Positions 42,293 through 49,391 of a DNA stretch of 64,000 nucleotides are shown here, in pieces (position 1 is the first letter of the stretch; each line of letters opens with the position of its first letter). The notes under the pieces were generated by a model. It ran no database searches. It was not told where the DNA came from and saw only the letters and a program-made list of their open reading frames with translations. The stretch covers positions 62,001 through 126,000 of the forward strand of contig NZ_JACVQF010000235.1 in assembly GCF_014534645.1 (NCBI RefSeq), written 5' to 3'. The position numbers and the translations under genes were made by a program. This DNA is from Streptomyces griseicoloratus (lineage in GTDB: Bacteria; Actinomycetota; Actinomycetes; Streptomycetales; Streptomycetaceae).

Positions 42293-43018
42293 TCACTCCG
42301 TTACGGGCAGGCACTCGGCGAGCAGGTCGACGACGTCCCGCCAAGCCCGCTGCGCGTGCTGCGGGTGATAACCGACCCCGGGAAGCACGATGTGGTCGAC
42401 CGGTGGGTGATGGAAGGCGTGCAAGGCGCCGCCGTAGACCACGAGGCGCCAGTCGACGCCCGCAGCCTGCATCTCAGCGGTAAACGCGTTCCGTTGCGCG
42501 GGCGGCATGATCGGGTCTTCCGATCCGACCCCGGCCCACACCGGGCAGCGAATCCGCGCCGCCTCGCCCGGTCGGCCCGTGGTCAGTCCGTTGACTGTCG
42601 CGATCGCGCGCAGGTCGACGCCGTCGCGCCCGAGCTCCAGCGCGATGGCGCCGCCGGTGCCGTAGCCGACGGCGGCGATCCGGTCCGGGTCGGTCCGCGG
42701 CTCGGCGCGGAGCACGTCGAGCGCCGCGTGGCCGATGCCTCGCATCCGGTCGGGGTCGGCGAGCAGTGGCATGCAACGGGCCAGCATCTCCTCAGGGTCG
42801 CCCAAATAGCGCCCGCCATGGAGGTCGAAGGCCAGGGCCACGTATCCCAGCTCGGCGAGCGCATCGGCCCGGTGGCGCTCGACGTCGCTGAGCCCCACCC
42901 CCTCGGGCCCGACCAGGACCGCGGGCCGGCGGTCGACACCGGCCGGGAGCGCGAGGTGCCCGATCATTGTCAGGCCGTCGGCCGCGTATTCGATCGTGCG
43001 CGTTGTAACCGTCGTCAT
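42293..43018 (-). CDS. Dienelactone-hydrolase-family protein lacking the usual nucleophile
   Basis: 241 residues with the DLH layout: PAVLVGPEGVGLSDVERHRA, DLHGGRYLG, the elbow AAVGYGTGGAIALELG, CPVWAGVGSEDPIM and GALHAFHHP. In active DLH enzymes the elbow is GYCFGG or GxSxGG; here the Cys/Ser position is Gly. The Asp and His positions appear present. It may be a catalytically inactive or altered member. A long inverted repeat lies upstream. Confidence 0.8.
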   Translation of the reverse strand: MTTVTTRTIEYAADGLTMIGHLALPAGVDRRPAVLVGPEGVGLSDVERHRADALAELGYVALAFDLHGGRYLGDPEEMLARCMPLLADPDRMRGIGHAALDVLRAEPRTDPDRIAAVGYGTGGAIALELGRDGVDLRAIATVNGLTTGRPGEAARIRCPVWAGVGSEDPIMPPAQRNAFTAEMQAAGVDWRLVVYGGALHAFHHPPVDHIVLPGVGYHPQHAQRAWRDVVDLLAECLPVTE

Positions 43019-43131
43019 GAGCCCGGACTGTAGTGATCGTCGAGCCCGGTCGGGCTGGTGTTCTGCTGCTGGCAGAAGGCAGGTCTCCGGCGTATTCCGG
43101 AACCACCCCGTCAGCGGTTCAGCTCAGATCC

Positions 43132-43205
43132 TGTGAACAAACCGCCGTCCGCCCGAAAGGGCGGGCGCACCGGACGCCGCTGCTCGCAGACGGGGTTTGT
43201 TCACA
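43132..43205. repeat. 12-bp inverted repeat with nested hairpin
   Basis: TGTGAACAAACC (43132-43143) and GGTTTGTTCACA (43194-43205) are exact inverse complements 50 bases apart. Between them GCCCGAAAGGGC forms a second hairpin. The spacing and AT-rich arms differ from the local DNA and could be ends of a tiny mobile element or an RNA structure. Confidence 0.6.
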
Positions 43206-43222
43206 GACTCTGACCTTGTCGT

Positions 43223-43537
43223 CTAGCCACAGGTGTTCGGCGGGGTCGAGGCAACGGTGACCCGGGCGGTCCAGGACCTGGGTTCCCGGGGCGGCTCCCA
43301 GGTCACGTCGACGCGTGCTTCGTGGAAGTCGTGTGCGAGTCCTACCACCATGGCCGCCGCGGCGGCCATGGCCTCGGCTGGGCCGGCATTGACCGGAACC
43401 TCGGCGAGGCGCCCGCAGAGCATCCCGCCTTCCGCGGTGAGGACACTGTGGCGCCAGCCTTCACGTGTCGCGAGCAGGACGATGCCTTTCGGCATGCCGA
43501 AGGGAGTTCGCCTCTTCTCCCGCTTTGGTCTCACCAT
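43223..43537 (-). CDS. Hypothetical protein beside a transposase remnant
   Basis: 104 residues from ATG 43537; ATG 43495 (MPKGIVLLATREG) is the alternative. Reads GWRHSVLTAEGGMLCGRLAE, then an Ala-rich helix and RVDVTWEPPREPRSWTARV. Its composition is natural, it has no recognised domain, and it is probably cytoplasmic. It may be a passenger of the adjoining insertion sequence. Confidence 0.5.
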   Translation of the reverse strand: MVRPKREKRRTPFGMPKGIVLLATREGWRHSVLTAEGGMLCGRLAEVPVNAGPAEAMAAAAAMVVGLAHDFHEARVDVTWEPPREPRSWTARVTVASTPPNTCG

Positions 43538-43586
43538 GAAGCCATCCAACCTCGCCGGCTTCCTGACGGTACAGACGGGCGGAGCT

Positions 43587-43959
43587 TCAGGCGCCACGGC
43601 GGGGCTTGGTGCCGACCTTGTGGTGGGCGGACGGCTGAACGCCTCGCCGGTGGCGAGGACTCTGCCCACCTCGTGGCGGGTTGCTGGGCGGTGATTCTTC
43701 GTGCCCGGCGGCCTGCCTGGGCCGGGCCGGGCCGTTTCGGTGCACTGGCGGGTGAGCCGGCCTTCGTGCACAGGTTTCTGAACCCACTGCGGACGCGGGC
43801 GGGTGTCAGATTGTTCGGCTCGGTCGGCTTCTCCCAGGGCCTGCGGAGGTCGGCGGCCAAGGGCCGGGCGAGCCTGAGCTGGGCGTAGGCGGCGATCACG
43901 AGCCAGGTCCACCGGTCGGCCGCTTCCGAGTTGCCAAGCCGCGGCTTGGTCCAGCCGAC
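43587..43959 (-). pseudogene. Frameshifted transposase C-terminus
   Basis: Starting right after a stop, one frame reads GWTKPRLGNSEAADRWTWLV and AYAQLRLARPLAADLRRPWE, then TPARVRSGFRNL. The continuation changes frame to GRPPGTKNHRPATRHEVGRV and again to AHHKVGTKPRRGA before the stop at 43587. These are consecutive parts of the C-terminus of a Streptomyces DDE-type transposase, so at least two frameshifts and a 5' deletion are present. Confidence 0.7.
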
Positions 43960-44130
43960 TCACCGCCGTCGGCTCACACCCCAACGATGGCGTTGTCCGG
44001 ACTGCATCAGGCTGCTGGCCCGGGCCAGGCGCTTGCGTTCGTAGGCGGCGAGCGCCCGGGGCAGGGGCGCGCCGTGCCGCAGGCCGGATGCGACGGCCTC
44101 GGCGATGGCGGGCGGTTCAGCCGCTCCTTC
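43960..44130 (-). pseudogene. Unassigned coding remnant abutting the transposase fragment
   Basis: The same frame, separated from the transposase fragment by one TGA, reads IAEAVASGLRHGAPLPRALA and AYERKRLARASSLMQSGQR. The composition is protein-like. It resembles the end of some flavin monooxygenases, but this is a weak match, and the 5' part is frameshifted. Confidence 0.35.
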
Positions 44131-44367
44131 GCCGGCCAGCTCGTGTAGAGGCCCACAAGACCGGCCATCCGGTGACAGAAGAACGGCCCCGCCCGCTCGG
44201 TGAAGCGGCGGGGATTCCTGTCCTGTGCGGTCATCAACGAACCTGTCGGCTTCACGGCGGGACGGCGCCCGCCTTGGCCGAACGGGCCTACTGTCCGCGG
44301 GCGTCCCGCTGCTGCTGCCTCTTGCTGGTCCTCCGTGGACGCCGCCGCGCCGGCGGCCGCCGCCGGG

Positions 44368-44466
44368 TCACCGCTCCCACCGGATCGGGTACGACACTGT
44401 GGGCTGCGGCAGCTTCTTCACCCGTATCGCCGGGACGTCGTCGAACCGGATCGGGTACTTCACCAT
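44368..44466 (-). CDS. Possible 32-residue mini-protein
   Basis: ATG 44466 opens MVKYPIRFDDVPAIRVKKLP and continues to VSYPIRWER. The segment YPIR occurs twice, encoded by a repeated 14-base sequence (GTACCCGATCCGGT). The start overlaps the end of the next ORF, suggesting coupling. No known family. Confidence 0.3.
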   Translation of the reverse strand: MVKYPIRFDDVPAIRVKKLPQPTVSYPIRWER

Positions 44467-44546
44467 CGACTGCGGCCGCGGGTCCATCGTGAATGCCCGC
44501 GAACCGGTGTCCCGTCAGAGCGCACGTACGGCCGCACCCAAGGCAT
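44460..44546 (-). CDS. Possible 28-residue basic mini-protein
   Basis: ATG 44546 follows GAGGGGGAGG at good spacing and encodes MPWVRPYVRSDGTPVRGHSR and a short Arg/Trp tail. The pattern R-x-DGT-x-V-x-GH appears in small actinobacterial proteins. Its stop lies 4 bases into the next mini-ORF. Confidence 0.35.
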   Translation of the reverse strand: MPWVRPYVRSDGTPVRGHSRWTRGRSRW

Positions 44547-44800
44547 GCAAGCCTCCCCCTCGAAGCGAACTCCCCGCCGACCGCCCATGGTGACAGGGGG
44601 CACTGACAAGGAGTCAGCACAGCACCACACGAGGTGATCAAGGAAGAGGCGAACAGGCCAGGTCAGGGAAGACGCCGGGGGCTCCGCCCCCACACCCCCG
44701 GCCACCCGCCCGCATTGGCGGTATCCCCAGGCCGTCAGGGCACCCCCCTTGCAGACGTGGCCCTTGACCTTAGAGGTCATCTCAATTGGTGGGTGCTGAC

Positions 44801-45394
44801 CTACCGGTGTAGGTGGGCCAGAGCCTCGCCGCTCACGGGGTAGGTACGTTCACGCGGCAGGAGTTGCCGGGCGACGTCCAGCTCTCCGTTTCGTACATGG
44901 GCGTGGATCATGCGGGCCAGCGGTGTGACATCGGTTATGGAGACGATCCACTCGTCGGCATAGCGATGTGCGGCTTCGCCGGTGAGGCCGAGCTGCAGTG
45001 ATCGGTGCGGAAGTGGCTGGAGGTGCAGGTCGCGTTCGGGGTCCCACTGCACCCGGGCGGGAGCCCGCCTCAACTGGCGCTGCCACGTGGCGCGGTCGGT
45101 GTGGAGGCCATGCTCGTAATGGGACAGGCAGGCGTGTTGCAGTGCCCACTCGAAACCCTCTCGGGTGATCTCTACGGCGAGGACGCTCTCCTGGCCGTCC
45201 TTGCTGCCCCATCCACAGCGGTACATCATCCACAGGAACGACGGCTTGATCCACGTCATTCGGTCCCGCTTCCACTCCGCTGGGAAACGGCCGTCTCGGG
45301 CCGCCGGCAGACCGATCGCCGGCGAGTATGCCTGGTAGACGGTGATCGTGCGGTCCGTGTGCAGGGCTCGGATTTGGTGCTTGGGTTCTGTCAC
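44801..45394 (-). CDS. DUF4291 protein
   Basis: 197 residues from GTG 45394 (TEPKHQIRA), the usual start of the family; ATG 45430 or 45454 would only add unlike residues. Conserved parts: DRTITVYQAYSPAIGLPA, RMTWIKPSFLWMMYRCGWG, QESVLAVEITREGFEWAL and LQLGLTGEAAHRYADEWI. The function is unknown; some DUF4291 proteins are being linked to RNA or nucleotide chemistry, but nothing here proves that. It sits inside a region rich in transposon debris, suggesting recent transfer. Confidence 0.82.
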   Translation of the reverse strand: MTEPKHQIRALHTDRTITVYQAYSPAIGLPAARDGRFPAEWKRDRMTWIKPSFLWMMYRCGWGSKDGQESVLAVEITREGFEWALQHACLSHYEHGLHTDRATWQRQLRRAPARVQWDPERDLHLQPLPHRSLQLGLTGEAAHRYADEWIVSITDVTPLARMIHAHVRNGELDVARQLLPRERTYPVSGEALAHLHR

Positions 45395-45434
45395 TGGATC
45401 AGGGTGATCACCCCGCTCCACGCACGCCATCGAA

Positions 45435-45535
45435 TTAGCGCGACGGGAGGCCACCGAGTCTGCGGTAGCAGATGAGGGTGCAGGCGATGCTCGTGAAGGC
45501 GAGGAAGTGGTCGGCCTTGCGTTCGTAGCGGCGGC
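45435..45535 (-). pseudogene. IS5-family transposase tail
   Basis: RRYERKADHFLAFTSIACTL and ICYRRL form the standard C-terminus of IS5-family transposases in Streptomyces, here running past the normal stop into GGLPSR. The rest of the gene is missing; the next bases belong to a different gene fragment on the other strand. Confidence 0.7.
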
Positions 45536-45543
45536 TCCGCCTG

Positions 45544-45726
45544 ATGCTCGCGGGCCTGACCGACGAGGCCGTCACCCACCGGCTACAGCTGTCCGCCCGC
45601 AGCGTCCGGCGCCGCATACGGGCGTTGATGGACCGCGCGGGAGTGGCCGCGCGGATTCAACTGGGCCGGCAGGCACGGCATCACGGGTGGGCGCAGGCCG
45701 GCATCAGCTCTGCCGGACGTCCTTGA
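45544..45726 (+). pseudogene. LuxR-type HTH tail
   Basis: MLAGLTDEAVTHRLQLSARS, VRRRIRALMDRAGVAARIQL and GRQARHHGWA form the DNA-binding end of LuxR/TrmB-LuxR regulators. The N-terminal sensor domain is absent; the fragment begins at the junction with the IS5 tail, suggesting disruption by insertion or deletion. Confidence 0.6.
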
Positions 45727-46906
45727 CGAACACGATGCCGTCGCGGTCCGCCAGGTGGGCCGGGTCGAGCGGGGCGTAGCCGAACCAGGGGGACACGCGG
45801 GGCGCGGGCGGCGTGTCGCCGAGGGCGGTGGCCAGCCGCGGGGCGTCGACGAGGCAGTGGTCCTCCGGGAGCGTGTACAGGAGTCCTTCGACGGTGTCCG
45901 GCGCAGGTGTGTCCACTCCCCGGTGCCGGATCGTGCCGAGGGCCGTGGACAGGAAGGCGTACTCCTTGCCGACCCGGGCGCTCACCAGCGCACCCGCGCT
46001 CCACCACTCCACCGGCCCCTGCCACAGCTGCATCGTGCTCTTCTCCCGCTGCAGATGGGAGTTCTGGGCGTGGACGAGTGCCGGGCCCCGAGAGGCGACG
46101 GCGAGGAGGTTGTCGGCCATCATCAGGTCCCGCAGCGCGCACAGCCGTGCCATGCGGGCCGGTGAGGTGTCGGCCATCCAGTGGTGGTAGCGCAGCAGGC
46201 CGGTCGCGGTACGCCCGTACAGGCGCGCCCGGTCCCAGTCGTCCGGCGAGGTCGTCACGAGCAGGTGCGGCGTCTGCTGGTCGAGCAGTGCCACCAGATC
46301 GTCGGCGAGCAGCCGCAGCCGGCCGGCTGCGGCCGACTGCCCCGTCGACCGGGACGGGTCGGTCATCGCGGCGGGATCGGTCCACCGGTCGTCGGCGCCG
46401 AGCAGGCGGTTGAGGGTTTCCGCGGTGCAGGGCAGCAGATCCGCGTCCACCCGGGCCGCGAGGTAGCCGTGCAGCGCGGTGAGGGCCTGCCGGGGGCTCG
46501 CGGCGGCGGTGAATTCCAGCGGGCCGTCGAAACCGGCGAAGCGGAGCCGTTCGGACGCGGGCCGGCCGTCGTTGTAGGCGCGCATCCAGCGCACGAGGTC
46601 ACGGTTGGCCGCGAACGCGCCCCAACCGTGGCTGATGCCGCGCTCCATGACCTCGTCGAGGGTGCCCTTGCCCGATGTGACGTAGTCGTCCACGACCAGG
46701 CCCATCATGCAGTCGCTCTCGATCGCGATCGTCCGGTAGCCCTCCTGCTCGACGAGTTGCCGGAAGAGCTCGTTGCGCAGGTCGAGCAGAGTGTCCTCGC
46801 CGTGAGTGGGCTCGCCGAGGGCGAGCAGCCGGGGCCGGCCGGGGAGCAGCCCCATGACGGCGGCGGCATCGACGGCATGGGTGGTGTCCTTGATGTCGGT
46901 GACCAT
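45704..46906 (-). CDS. Erythromycin-esterase-like protein
   Basis: 400 residues from ATG 46906 (46930 would put the dyad inside the gene). Family signatures: LLALGEPTHGEDTLLDLRNE with the conserved Glu and His, AIESDCMMGLVVDDYV, RFAGFDGPLEF, ALVHAQNSHLQREKSTM (second His) and DALPEDHCLVD-like end. The family hydrolyses or modifies macrolide lactones or other targets (succinoglycan-type EreA/B relatives), so macrolide resistance is possible but not proven. It diverges from a double-MerR regulator over an 18-bp dyad. Confidence 0.83.
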   Translation of the reverse strand: MVTDIKDTTHAVDAAAVMGLLPGRPRLLALGEPTHGEDTLLDLRNELFRQLVEQEGYRTIAIESDCMMGLVVDDYVTSGKGTLDEVMERGISHGWGAFAANRDLVRWMRAYNDGRPASERLRFAGFDGPLEFTAAASPRQALTALHGYLAARVDADLLPCTAETLNRLLGADDRWTDPAAMTDPSRSTGQSAAAGRLRLLADDLVALLDQQTPHLLVTTSPDDWDRARLYGRTATGLLRYHHWMADTSPARMARLCALRDLMMADNLLAVASRGPALVHAQNSHLQREKSTMQLWQGPVEWWSAGALVSARVGKEYAFLSTALGTIRHRGVDTPAPDTVEGLLYTLPEDHCLVDAPRLATALGDTPPAPRVSPWFGYAPLDPAHLADRDGIVFVKDVRQS

Positions 46907-46909
46907 GCC

Positions 46910-46927
46910 TTCAACGGTATCGTTGAA
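46910..46927. promoter_or_regulatory. 18-bp dyad between esterase and MerR genes
   Basis: TTCAACGGTATCGTTGAA has perfect 7-bp arms around GTAT. The length and position suit a MerR-family operator controlling both divergent genes. Confidence 0.65.
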
Positions 46928-46964
46928 CATCCGATGGAAGCTTTTCCGCGATAGCCTCAGTCAG

Positions 46965-47711
46965 ATGGGCAAAAACCTTCAAAGTGGTGGGCGGTTCAGG
47001 CCGATCGACCTGGCGCGCGGGCACGGTCTGTCCACGCAGGCGGTCAGGAACTACGAGGAGGCCGGCATCCTTCCGGCCGCCGGTCGCACCGCCCACGGCT
47101 ACCGCACCTACACCTCGCTGCATGCGGCGGCCCTGCGCGCGTTTCTCGCCCTGGTGCCCGGTCACGGCCACCGGACGGCGGCGGCGATCATGCGGGCCGT
47201 GAACCGGGGCGCGGCCGACGAGGCGTTCCGCCTCATCGACACCAGCCACGCCCAGCTCCTCGACGACCGGCGGACCCTCCAGGCCGTGGAGAGCGCCCTC
47301 GGCGACCTGGAGCCCGCCACGGTGCCCGGGCCCGGTGCGGGGTCCGAGCCGGCCGTGGCCGGGCCCGGCGGCACGTTCATCGGGACGCTGGCGGGGCAGC
47401 TCGGAATCCGGCCCGCGACGCTGCGCGCATGGGAGCGCGCCGGGCTGGTGCGCCCGCGCCGCGACCCGCGCACCGGCTACCGCGTCTACGACGAGGCCGA
47501 CGTACGGGACGCCCGGCTGGCCCACCAGCTCAGGCGGGGCGGCTATCTGCTGGAGCAGATCGCCCCGTTGATCAGCCAGGTGCGGGCGGCCGGAGGGCTG
47601 GAGCCGCTGGAGGCCGCACTGCGCGACTGGCACGGCCGGCTGTCCGCCCGTGGCCGGGCGCTGCTGACCGGAGCCGCGGCGCTGGAGGAGTATCTCCGCG
47701 AGCTCGGATGA
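46965..47711 (+). CDS. Regulator with two MerR-type DNA-binding domains
   Basis: 248 residues. Residues about 10-70 are one MerR HTH (IDLARGHGLSTQAVRNYEEA, GYRTYTSLHAAALRAFLALV). Residues about 135-205 are a second (FIGTLAGQLGIRPATLRAWE, GYRVYDEADVRDARLAHQLR). MerR proteins have one such domain per chain and dimerise; here two are fused, possibly giving a pseudo-dimer in one polypeptide. It lies divergent from the esterase across a dyad and likely senses that enzyme's drug substrate. Confidence 0.85.
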   Translation: MGKNLQSGGRFRPIDLARGHGLSTQAVRNYEEAGILPAAGRTAHGYRTYTSLHAAALRAFLALVPGHGHRTAAAIMRAVNRGAADEAFRLIDTSHAQLLDDRRTLQAVESALGDLEPATVPGPGAGSEPAVAGPGGTFIGTLAGQLGIRPATLRAWERAGLVRPRRDPRTGYRVYDEADVRDARLAHQLRRGGYLLEQIAPLISQVRAAGGLEPLEAALRDWHGRLSARGRALLTGAAALEEYLRELG

Positions 47712-47754
47712 GACTCCGGCTCGACATCTCCGGGAACAGCGGCTCGCCGGCCGG

Positions 47755-49308
47755 TCATGGGCTGCCGAGGGCGCAGGCGTCCCCGTTGAGCATGAAGCGC
47801 GTGGGCGGCGACGCGTCCCCGGTGTGGTCGGCCAGGTAGCCGAGGGTGATGCTCGCGCCCGGAGCGATCGTGGCGTTGTACGGGGCGTTGGTGGCCGTGA
47901 CCGTGTTGCTGCCCTGGGTCAGGTCGGTGTTCCAGTCGGAGACGACGGTCTGACCGAGGGCCAGCGGGAACTCCAGCGTCCAGCCGTTCACCGGAGTGCT
48001 GCCGGTGTTGGTGACGGTGAGGTCGACCGTCGTGCCGGTACCCCAGGTCTTCACGGTGCGGTCCACACGGCAGGTGGGTTCCTCGCGTGTGAACGACACG
48101 CGGTGCAGGCCGCCGGGCAGGTCGTTGACCACGTAGAACTCGCCGTCGGCGGTCGTGCCGATCGACGTCACCTGGGTGGGCATCTCCCCGATCTCGGCCT
48201 GCTCGTAGCCGCCCCTGCCGTCGGGGCGCAGCGCCCACACCGTGGACGAGCAGTAGTCGGTGGCGATGTACGTGCCGCCGACCAGGCCGGCGTACTTCTC
48301 GCCCCGGTAGACGCGGCCGCCGATGACCGAACAGCCGCCGGTGTACGGGGAGTACGTGAAGACCGGCTCGGTGTACGTCTCACCGGGTGTGCAGTGGCCG
48401 CCCTCGAACTTCTCCAGGCCCTCGTAGCAGGACCAGCCGAGGTTCAGCCCGCCCCGTCCGGGGGCGATGTGATCGACCTCCTCCCATCGGCCCTGGCCGA
48501 CGTCGCCGATCCACATCGAGCCGTCGGCGTCGTCGAAGGAGAACCGCCAGGGGTTGCGCAGCCCGTACAGCCAGATCTCCTCGCGGGCGCCGGCCCTGTC
48601 CACGAACGGGTTGTCGGCGGGGACGCAGTAGGGGAGCGGGCCGCAGGTGCGGCTGACGTCGATGCGCAGGATCTTGCCCAGCAGGGTGTCCAGCCGCTGC
48701 CCGGCGCGGAAGGGGTCCCCCGAGCCGCCGCCGTCGCCGATGCTCCAGTAGAGGTTGCCGTCGGGGCCGAACGCGAGCTGGCCGCCGTTGTGGTTGCTGT
48801 ACTCGGCGTGCTCCTGGGAGAGCAGGACCTCCAGGCGGGACTCGTCGAGCCGGTAGCGGGCGAGGGTGACCGCGCCGTCGGGCAGTGCCGTGTACGCCAG
48901 GTACAGGGACCGGCTGTCGGCGAAGTCGGGCGGGAGGGCGATGCCGAGCAGGCCGCGTTCGTTGCCCGACTCGTCGACGGACGAGGTGATGTCGATGAGC
49001 GGGGTCCGGGCGAGGCCGGTGTCCGGGTGGTAGACGCGTACGGTGCCGGACTTCTCGGTGATGAAGAGCCGGCCGGTGCCGTCGTCGGGGGCGACGAGGG
49101 CGGTGGGCCGTCTCAGCCCGGACGCGACCTGGGTGGTCGTCGCACTGAGCGACGGCAGGGGCACGGGGTATGTGCCTTCGGCCGCCGATGTCCGCGGTGG
49201 CGTGGTGTCCGCCGCCGGGAGGGGGCGGGCCGCGGCGCTGGGCAAGGGGATGAGGGCGGTCAGCAGGAGGGCCAGTAAGAAGGGCCCGATCCAGCGGTGT
49301 CGTGACAT
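47755..49308 (-). CDS. Secreted PQQ-dependent sugar dehydrogenase with C-terminal CBM2
   Basis: 517 residues from ATG 49308, preceded by CCGGAG. A signal peptide covers 1-28. The six-bladed propeller of the GSDH/Yli-type family follows: LRRPTALVAPDDGTGRLFIT, NERGLLGIALPPDF, SNHNGGQLAFGPDGNLYWSI, LYGLRNPWRFSFD and NLGWSCYEG. Residues about 420-517 are a CBM2 (TNTGSTPVNGWTLEFPLALG, APYNATIAPGASITLGY, closing CALG). The enzyme would oxidise sugars at the cellulose surface. It sits downstream of GH3 and GH12 genes that also end in CBM2, so it is probably a redox partner of cellulose degradation. Confidence 0.86.
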   Translation of the reverse strand: MSRHRWIGPFLLALLLTALIPLPSAAARPLPAADTTPPRTSAAEGTYPVPLPSLSATTTQVASGLRRPTALVAPDDGTGRLFITEKSGTVRVYHPDTGLARTPLIDITSSVDESGNERGLLGIALPPDFADSRSLYLAYTALPDGAVTLARYRLDESRLEVLLSQEHAEYSNHNGGQLAFGPDGNLYWSIGDGGGSGDPFRAGQRLDTLLGKILRIDVSRTCGPLPYCVPADNPFVDRAGAREEIWLYGLRNPWRFSFDDADGSMWIGDVGQGRWEEVDHIAPGRGGLNLGWSCYEGLEKFEGGHCTPGETYTEPVFTYSPYTGGCSVIGGRVYRGEKYAGLVGGTYIATDYCSSTVWALRPDGRGGYEQAEIGEMPTQVTSIGTTADGEFYVVNDLPGGLHRVSFTREEPTCRVDRTVKTWGTGTTVDLTVTNTGSTPVNGWTLEFPLALGQTVVSDWNTDLTQGSNTVTATNAPYNATIAPGASITLGYLADHTGDASPPTRFMLNGDACALGSP

Positions 49309-49391
49309 GTCGGCTCCGGAGACGAGGATGCTGGTACGGCGGTGGTGTGTCTGTGGGGCATGAGGGTGACCGGACGGCGGTCCGGGGTGTG

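Larger units (their letters stand above)
44131..44800. other. Mostly non-coding stretch with mini-ORFs and a small hairpin
   Basis: Apart from two overlapping mini-ORFs at 44368-44546 there is no convincing gene. GGGGGCTCCGCCCCC (44677-44691) is a small hairpin common downstream of Streptomyces genes. TTAGAGGTCATCTCAATTGG near 44770 resembles sequence seen at IS ends, but no partner copy was found. Confidence 0.45.

Noticed and set aside
44677-44691. Regulatory hairpin
   Set aside because: This G/C hairpin type is very common after Streptomyces genes and here follows no intact gene.
44769-44790. An insertion-sequence end (GAGGTCATCTCAATTGG-like)
   Set aside because: No matching inverted copy or target duplication was found, so I list it only as a resemblance.
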